A stretch of DNA of 64,000 bases from Bacteroidaceae bacterium (GTDB lineage Bacteria; Bacteroidota; Bacteroidia; Bacteroidales; Bacteroidaceae): assembly GCA_017464345.1 (NCBI GenBank), contig JAFUAH010000022.1, positions 124,001-188,000 of the forward strand, in the 5' to 3' direction. Positions 59,207 to 64,000 of this stretch are shown piece by piece. The position numbers were made by a program, and so were the translations under genes. Position 1 is the stretch's first letter. Each line of letters starts with the position of its first letter. The notes below the pieces were generated by a model. That model was given only the letters and a program-made list of their open reading frames with translations. It did no database searches and was not told the DNA's origin.

Positions 59207-60217
59207 TTATGAAACAACCTCCCAATGACCACCCTTGTTCGGCCCGACGCGACGTATGATGCCTTGCTCCTGCATATTCTGCATGTGCTTCATTACTCCT
59301 CTCCGATTGAGGGATAGCAAGTTGGCTAATTGTGTAACCGATATAGTGGGGGTTGCAATAATAAGTTCACAGATTCGCTTCGGTGTACCAGACAATCTGC
59401 TTATTGGTGTACTTTTTGGTGTATTTATTGGTGTACTTTTTGCTTCTTCTTGTTCCTTGATGAGTGTGGAGACAGTTTCTTTCAGACATTCAAGCATAAA
59501 GCGGATGAACGCTGTGCTGTTGGCTTCTTGATCGCTTTGGGCAATGGCAGCGTAATATTGCTGTTGGTGTTCCTTTACGATTGTTTCTACTGGAATCCAT
59601 GCAAAAATGGGATTCCAATCCATCAATATAAGGGTTTGCCACATGCGCCCCATTCTCCCATTTCCATCGGCAAAAGGATGTATGAACTCAAACTCGTAGT
59701 GAAAAACGCACGAGCGAATGAGTGGATGAACTTTTGTTGTTTTGGCCCATGTCAGCAAGTCTCCCATAAGTTGGGGAACACGCATGGCCAGCGGTGCCAG
59801 ATGAACTAGTCCACTCTCTCCAAATACACCTACTCCTCCAGACCGATAACGGCCATTTTCTTTTACAAGGCCTGCCATCATTAGTCGATGAGCACGCAGC
59901 AGGTCTTTCTCCTTATAGGGATCCAATTCAAGTAATAGATTGTAGGCATCTATGGCTCCACGTACTTCTTGGATTTCATTTGGGGCACCCAAAACTCGTT
60001 TCCCTTCAAGAATGGCTGTTACTTGCTCAAGCGAAAGAGAATTGTTCTCGATAGCCAGTGACGACTGAATGGTTTTGATACGATTCTGTTTTCGTAGTTG
60101 GGGCGACGGAAGGCTGCCAGCCTTTGCTGTCAGATGACCGACGGCTTCTGCAATATCAGCCACAAGACTGATAATTCCCTCTGTTACGGTGAATGGTGGT
60201 ACGTATCCGTTGTTCAT
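59207..60217 (-). CDS. Fic-family protein with C-terminal winged helix
   Basis: 336 residues. Fic motif [12 protein letters not shown] (complete, with catalytic His, Mg-binding Asp and Arg). An N-terminal inhibitory helix, SSLAIENNS, fits the (S/T)xxxE(N/G) class II autoinhibition motif. C-terminal winged helix ([25 protein letters not shown]). Between them a Thr/Pro/Ser linker encoded by a ~24-nt duplicated stretch (59401-59450). Fic proteins transfer AMP (or phosphate) to target Ser/Thr/Tyr. Such genes are common between hsdM and hsdS in Bacteroidales type I loci; here it starts in the hsdM remnant's stop (ATGA). Confidence 0.9.
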   Translation of the reverse strand: MNNGYVPPFTVTEGIISLVADIAEAVGHLTAKAGSLPSPQLRKQNRIKTIQSSLAIENNSLSLEQVTAILEGKRVLGAPNEIQEVRGAIDAYNLLLELDPYKEKDLLRAHRLMMAGLVKENGRYRSGGVGVFGESGLVHLAPLAMRVPQLMGDLLTWAKTTKVHPLIRSCVFHYEFEFIHPFADGNGRMGRMWQTLILMDWNPIFAWIPVETIVKEHQQQYYAAIAQSDQEANSTAFIRFMLECLKETVSTLIKEQEEAKSTPINTPKSTPISRLSGTPKRICELIIATPTISVTQLANLLSLNRRGVMKHMQNMQEQGIIRRVGPNKGGHWEVVS

Positions 60218-60562
60218 GCTTTGTCGGGTTCGGCGTTTTCCAGTTTTTTTACAATATTGTCAATGTCGTTGCGCAGTGCGTTGATGCGTTCTACGGTCTT
60301 TGCTATTTCTGCATTGAGGCTTACGATGTCAATGACTTCACGCCTATCTTCAGCCTCTACGTATGAACTGACAGAGAGATTGTAGTCGTTCCTCATCACC
60401 GCCTTCGATAAAGTTTGTGAAGTTCTCGCTGATAAATCGGTAAAAGAGTGTGCCTAAAACGAACTGCTTAAAGTCCCAACCATCTACGGCTCCTCGTACT
60501 TCGTTCGCAATTTTCCAAATGGCAGACTGTAGATTTTCTCGTTGCTTGGTGCTTGCTGTCAT
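60214..60562 (-). pseudogene. hsdM (type I methylase) with large internal deletion
   Basis: The N-terminal frame gives MTASTKQRENLQSAIWKI...[32 protein letters not shown], the canonical HsdM start, then near 60392 the sequence jumps to another frame reading [27 protein letters not shown]...DNIVKKLE, the canonical HsdM end. The whole AdoMet-binding and NPPF catalytic core, expected to be ~1.2-1.4 kb, is missing. The type I system is dead unless a second hsdM exists. Its last codons overlap the Fic gene. Confidence 0.88.
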
Positions 60563-60584
60563 TTTTCTATGGTATAATATTTAT

Positions 60585-60617
60585 AAAGGAGGTATCCGAT
60601 ATACGGATACCTCCTTT
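60585..60617 (-). terminator. terminator of nifJ
   Basis: Perfect 14-bp stem AAAGGAGGTATCCG / CGGATACCTCCTTT with a 5-nt loop, about 17 nt after the nifJ stop, ending in a short T/A run. Confidence 0.8.
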
Positions 60618-60633
60618 AATATCAGAACATAAA

Positions 60634-63600
60634 TTATGCTTCCTCGCTCCAGTCTTCCTGCGTCTTGCGGACGTAGGACTTGTAGCGGAGTTGGGCCATG
60701 CGCTGAGCCTCGGCGAAGAGTTCCTCGGCCTCGTTGGGGTAGGCCTTCTTGACGCTGAGGTAGCGGACCTCGCCCATGAGGAAGTCGTGGAACTTGTCCC
60801 ACTGGGGCTCCTTGGAGTCGAGGCTGAAGGGGTTCTTGCCTTCCTCTGCCAGAGCGGGATTGTAGCGCCACAGGTGCCAGTAGCCGCACTCAACGGCCTT
60901 GGCCTCCTCAGCCTGGCTCTTGCCCATACCGCCCTTGGCCTTCAAACCGTGGTTGATACAGGGAGCGTAGGCGATGACGAGCGAGGGACCGGGATAGGCC
61001 TCTGCCTCGCGGATAGCCTTCAGGCACTGAGCATTGTCGGCGCCCATGGCCACCTGAGCCACATAAACATAGCCGTAAGAGGTGGCAATCATGCCGAGAT
61101 CCTTCTTGCGGATGCGCTTACCTTGGGCAGCGAACTGAGCGATGGCACCCAGAGGTGTAGCCTTGGAAGCCTGACCACCGGTGTTGGAGTAAACCTCGGT
61201 ATCAAGCACGAGCAGGTTGACATCCTCGCCGCTGGCGATAACGTGGTCGAGACCGCCGTAACCGATGTCGTAAGAGGCACCGTCGCCACCGATAATCCAC
61301 TGGCTGCGCTTGATGAGGTAGTGGTCCAGAGTCTGCAGTTCCTTGCAGTATTCGCAACCGTTGGCAGCACCAGCAGCGATGGCTTCCTTGAGTTTCGGAG
61401 CAATCTCCTTGGTCTTGTCGGCATCTTCCTTGTTAGCAATCCACTCGGCAGCAAGGGCCTTGAACTCCTCGGGAGCACCTTCGCTGGCCTGTTGCAGCAG
61501 CAGTGTCACGCGCTCCTTCATCTTCTTGTTACCGAGCACCATACCCATACCGAACTCACAGAAGTCCTCGAAGAGGCTGTTGTCGAAGGCCGGGCCCTGA
61601 CCCTTGGCGTTCTTGGTGTAGGGGGTGGAAGGTATAGAAGCACTATAGATGCTGGAGCAACCCGTGGCGTTGGCGATGAGTTCGCGGTCGCCGAAGAGTT
61701 GGCTGATGAGTTTCACGTACGGAGTCTCGCCGCAGCCCGAGCAAGCGCCCGAGAACTCGAACAGAGGCTGTGCGAACTGGCTGTTCTTGACGCTCTGCTT
61801 GATGTCTACGAGATCCTGCTTCGAGGGCACCTTCACCAGTTTGTCCCAGTCGGCAGCCATCTTCTTCATGTCGGCCTTGTCGGGGTTGAAGGGAACCATG
61901 GTGAGAGCCTTGCCGGTCTTGGGGTTGCCCGGGCAAACGTCGGCACAGTTGCCGCAACCCAGACAGTCGAGGACACTAGGCTCGATGACGAAGTGCATAC
62001 CCTTCATGGCGGCGGGAGCCTTCATCTCGATATTGTCGAGACCCTCGAAGCCGGCCAGTTCCTCGTCGGTGAGGACGAACGGACGGATGGCAGCGTGAGG
62101 ACAAACGAAGGCACACTTGTTACACTGGATACAATTGTCCTTGTTCCACATGGGCACGAAGGCCTCAACGCCACGCTTCTCGAAGGCGGCAGTGCCGTTC
62201 ATCCAAGAACCGTCGGTGGTGCCGTGCTTGGTGAAGTCGCTGACCTTCAGTAGGTCGCCAGCCTGAGCATTGATGGGACGAACCAACTCCTTCACGAAAG
62301 CAGGAGCATTGTCGACCTTCTCTTCGTCGTCGGGCAGATTGGCCCATTCGGGCTTCACCTCGATCTTCACATACTGGTCGCCACGGTCTACGGCGGCATA
62401 GTTCATGTTAACTACATCCTCACCCTTCGAACCGTAACTCTTCACGATTGCAGCCTTCATCTTCTCGACGGCCAGTTCTACGGGAATCACGCCGGTGATG
62501 CGGAAGAATGCCGACTGCAGGATGGTGTTCGTGCGGTTGCCGAGACCAATCTCCTGGGCAATCTTCGTGGCGTTGATGGTGTAGACGGTGATATTGTTCT
62601 GTGCGAAATAGCGCTTAACCTTGTTGGGCATGAACTTCTCGAGTTCGGCAGCGTCGAAGATGGTGTTCAAGAGGAACGTACCGTTCTTCTGCAGACCACG
62701 TGTCACGTCGTACATGTGAAGGTAAGCCTGAACGTGGCAAGCCACGAAATTAGGCGTAGTTACCAGGTATGTGCTGCGGATGGGCGTATCGCCGAAACGC
62801 AGGTGCGAGCAGGTGAAACCACCGGACTTCTTCGAGTCGTAGGAGAAGTAAGCCTGACAATACTTGTCGGTGTTGTCACCGATAATCTTCACGCTGTTCT
62901 TGTTAGCACCCACCGTACCGTCGGCACCCAGACCGTAGAACTTAGCCTGGAACATGCCGGCACCACCCATGGCGATTTCCTCCTCCTCAGGCAGCGAGGT
63001 GAAGGTGACATCGTCCACGATGCCCACGGTGAAGTGGTTCTTGGGCTCGTTGAGGGCCAGGTTCTTGAACACGGCGATAATCTTGGCGGGAGTGGTGTCG
63101 GCACTGCCGAGACCATAGCGGCCACCCACGATGAGGGGCTTGTCCTCCACGTCGTAGAAGGCACTCTTAACGTCGAGATACAGAGGTTCACCCTCGGCAC
63201 CGGGCTCCTTCGTGCGGTCGAGCACAGCGATGCGCTTTGCCGTCTTGGGCACGGCAGCCAGCAGGTGCTTGACACTGAAGGGACGATAGAGGTGTACGGC
63301 AACCATACCCACCTTCTCGCCCTGAGCGGTCAGGTAGTCGATGGCCTCGCGGGCAGCCTCGGTGGCAGAACCCATGAGGATGATGACGCGGTCGGCATCC
63401 TTAGCGCCGTAGTAGTCGAAGAGGTGATATTCGCGACCTGTGATTTCGCTCACCTTCTGCAGGTAATATTCCACCACCTCAGGCACACGGTCGTAGGCTG
63501 CGTTGCAGGCCTCGCGGTGTGTGAAGAAGGTCTCGGGATTCTCGGCAGTACCACGAGTCATGGGGCGCTCGGGAGAGAGGGCACGGTCGCGGAAACGCTT

Positions 63601-64000
63601 CACGTCAGCAGGGTCTACCAACTTGGCAACCTCCTCCTGATCCATCACCTCAATCTTGTGATACTCGTGAGAGGTGCGGAAACCGTCGAAGAAGTTCACG
63701 AAGGGAATCTCCGTCTTCAGCGTGGCCAGATGGGGCACGGCAGTCAGGTCCATAACTTCCTGCACACTGCCCGAGCAGAACATGGCGAAACCAGTCTGAC
63801 GGCAAGCCATCACATCCTGGTGGTCACCGAAGATACAGAGAGAGTGAGAAGCGAGCGTACGGGCAGAAACGTCGAATACGCAAGGTAGCATCTCACCGGC
63901 AATCTTGTACATGTTGGGAATCATCAGCAGCAGACCCTGACTGGCAGTGAATGTTGTGGTCAGCGCACCGGCCTGCAGCGAACCGTGCAGCGCACCGGCA
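60634..64000 (-). CDS. nifJ: pyruvate:ferredoxin (flavodoxin) oxidoreductase, 5' end outside window
   Basis: At least 1120 residues; the frame stays open to the window edge, so the N-terminal ~60 residues lie beyond it. Single-chain PFOR: alpha/beta pyruvate domains, a ferredoxin domain with two 4Fe-4S motifs (CIQCNKCAFVCPHAA and CLGCGNCADVCPGNP), and a thiamine-diphosphate domain with ACSGCGETPYVKLI, GDGASYDIGYGG, LDTEVYSNTGGQ. Oxidises pyruvate and CoA to acetyl-CoA, CO2 and reduced ferredoxin; central to anaerobic metabolism, and oxygen-sensitive. Its presence supports a strict or near-strict anaerobe. Confidence 0.97.
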   Translation of the reverse strand, partial: AGALHGSLQAGALTTTFTASQGLLLMIPNMYKIAGEMLPCVFDVSARTLASHSLCIFGDHQDVMACRQTGFAMFCSGSVQEVMDLTAVPHLATLKTEIPFVNFFDGFRTSHEYHKIEVMDQEEVAKLVDPADVKRFRDRALSPERPMTRGTAENPETFFTHREACNAAYDRVPEVVEYYLQKVSEITGREYHLFDYYGAKDADRVIILMGSATEAAREAIDYLTAQGEKVGMVAVHLYRPFSVKHLLAAVPKTAKRIAVLDRTKEPGAEGEPLYLDVKSAFYDVEDKPLIVGGRYGLGSADTTPAKIIAVFKNLALNEPKNHFTVGIVDDVTFTSLPEEEEIAMGGAGMFQAKFYGLGADGTVGANKNSVKIIGDNTDKYCQAYFSYDSKKSGGFTCSHLRFGDTPIRSTYLVTTPNFVACHVQAYLHMYDVTRGLQKNGTFLLNTIFDAAELEKFMPNKVKRYFAQNNITVYTINATKIAQEIGLGNRTNTILQSAFFRITGVIPVELAVEKMKAAIVKSYGSKGEDVVNMNYAAVDRGDQYVKIEVKPEWANLPDDEEKVDNAPAFVKELVRPINAQAGDLLKVSDFTKHGTTDGSWMNGTAAFEKRGVEAFVPMWNKDNCIQCNKCAFVCPHAAIRPFVLTDEELAGFEGLDNIEMKAPAAMKGMHFVIEPSVLDCLGCGNCADVCPGNPKTGKALTMVPFNPDKADMKKMAADWDKLVKVPSKQDLVDIKQSVKNSQFAQPLFEFSGACSGCGETPYVKLISQLFGDRELIANATGCSSIYSASIPSTPYTKNAKGQGPAFDNSLFEDFCEFGMGMVLGNKKMKERVTLLLQQASEGAPEEFKALAAEWIANKEDADKTKEIAPKLKEAIAAGAANGCEYCKELQTLDHYLIKRSQWIIGGDGASYDIGYGGLDHVIASGEDVNLLVLDTEVYSNTGGQASKATPLGAIAQFAAQGKRIRKKDLGMIATSYGYVYVAQVAMGADNAQCLKAIREAEAYPGPSLVIAYAPCINHGLKAKGGMGKSQAEEAKAVECGYWHLWRYNPALAEEGKNPFSLDSKEPQWDKFHDFLMGEVRYLSVKKAYPNEAEELFAEAQRMAQLRYKSYVRKTQEDWSEEA

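Noticed and set aside
60553-62253. 566-codon open frame antisense to nifJ
   Set aside because: High-GC coding bias of nifJ creates a long antisense frame; its composition is Val/Leu/Gly/Ala-rich and it matches no family.

Overview
The window looks like a chromosome segment of a Bacteroidales bacterium, most likely Prevotella or a close relative. The evidence is the promoter style (TAnnTTTG -7 boxes, often TATCTTTG, with TTTG/TTG about 20 nt upstream), the absence of obvious Shine-Dalgarno sites, families typical of the phylum (DUF3256, DUF4831, DUF5689, DUF4298, HU-related protein, TonB receptors with surface lipoproteins, short C-terminal 'YNL.GQ' domains) and a tmRNA tag reading GERNYALAA. 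No database search was run; family names are recognised from the sequence.

Layout. 1-5.3 kb: DMT permease, DUF3256 protein, HerA-like ATPase and a secreted esterase. 5.3-16.5 kb: a lipoprotein DRGH nuclease, ribosomal protein L31, a hicBA pair, then a leftward operon (TonB receptor, DUF5689 lipoprotein, OB-fold-type lipoprotein) divergent from an exonuclease/endonuclease/phosphatase lipoprotein and a GH84 hexosaminidase. The nucleases plus receptor suggest a nucleic-acid scavenging locus. 16.5-26.3 kb: housekeeping genes (fructose-bisphosphate aldolase, Na/Pi transporter fused to PhoU and a winged-helix DNA-binding domain, tRNA-Thr, nnrD, hpt, adk, obgE, an AICAR transformylase, tmRNA). 26.6-33 kb: a CHAT-protease protein, a YgjP-type metalloprotease, a CotH-like secreted protein, an AlkD-like protein and an SDR.

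33.2-60.6 kb is rich in defence-type and mobile-looking genes: (i) a D12-class adenine methylase with an HNH nuclease; (ii) a ~3.7 kb insert behind a lipocalin gene carrying a DprA/SLOG-like + Mrr-like nuclease protein and an AAA ATPase/PD-(D/E)XK pair, flanked by two copies of the lipocalin 3' end; (iii) a strongly AT-rich four-gene operon (dual GHKL ATPase, receiver-like protein, HNH nuclease, N6-adenine methylase), the best candidate for an undescribed system; (iv) the wreck of a type I restriction locus (hsdM with an internal deletion, Fic gene, and an hsdS start fused in frame to a lipoprotein). Between them lie a frameshifted YraN-type gene, a 6S-like structured RNA, a 23-bp-phased dyad array, an outer-membrane barrel gene and an ECF sigma operon. 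The window ends inside nifJ (pyruvate:ferredoxin oxidoreductase).

Intergenic DNA is unusually informative: two arrays of regularly spaced palindromes, a 37-bp perfect inverted repeat, a 22-bp one, several 7-9 nt tandem repeats, and a tRNA terminator hidden inside the 3' end of a convergent coding sequence.
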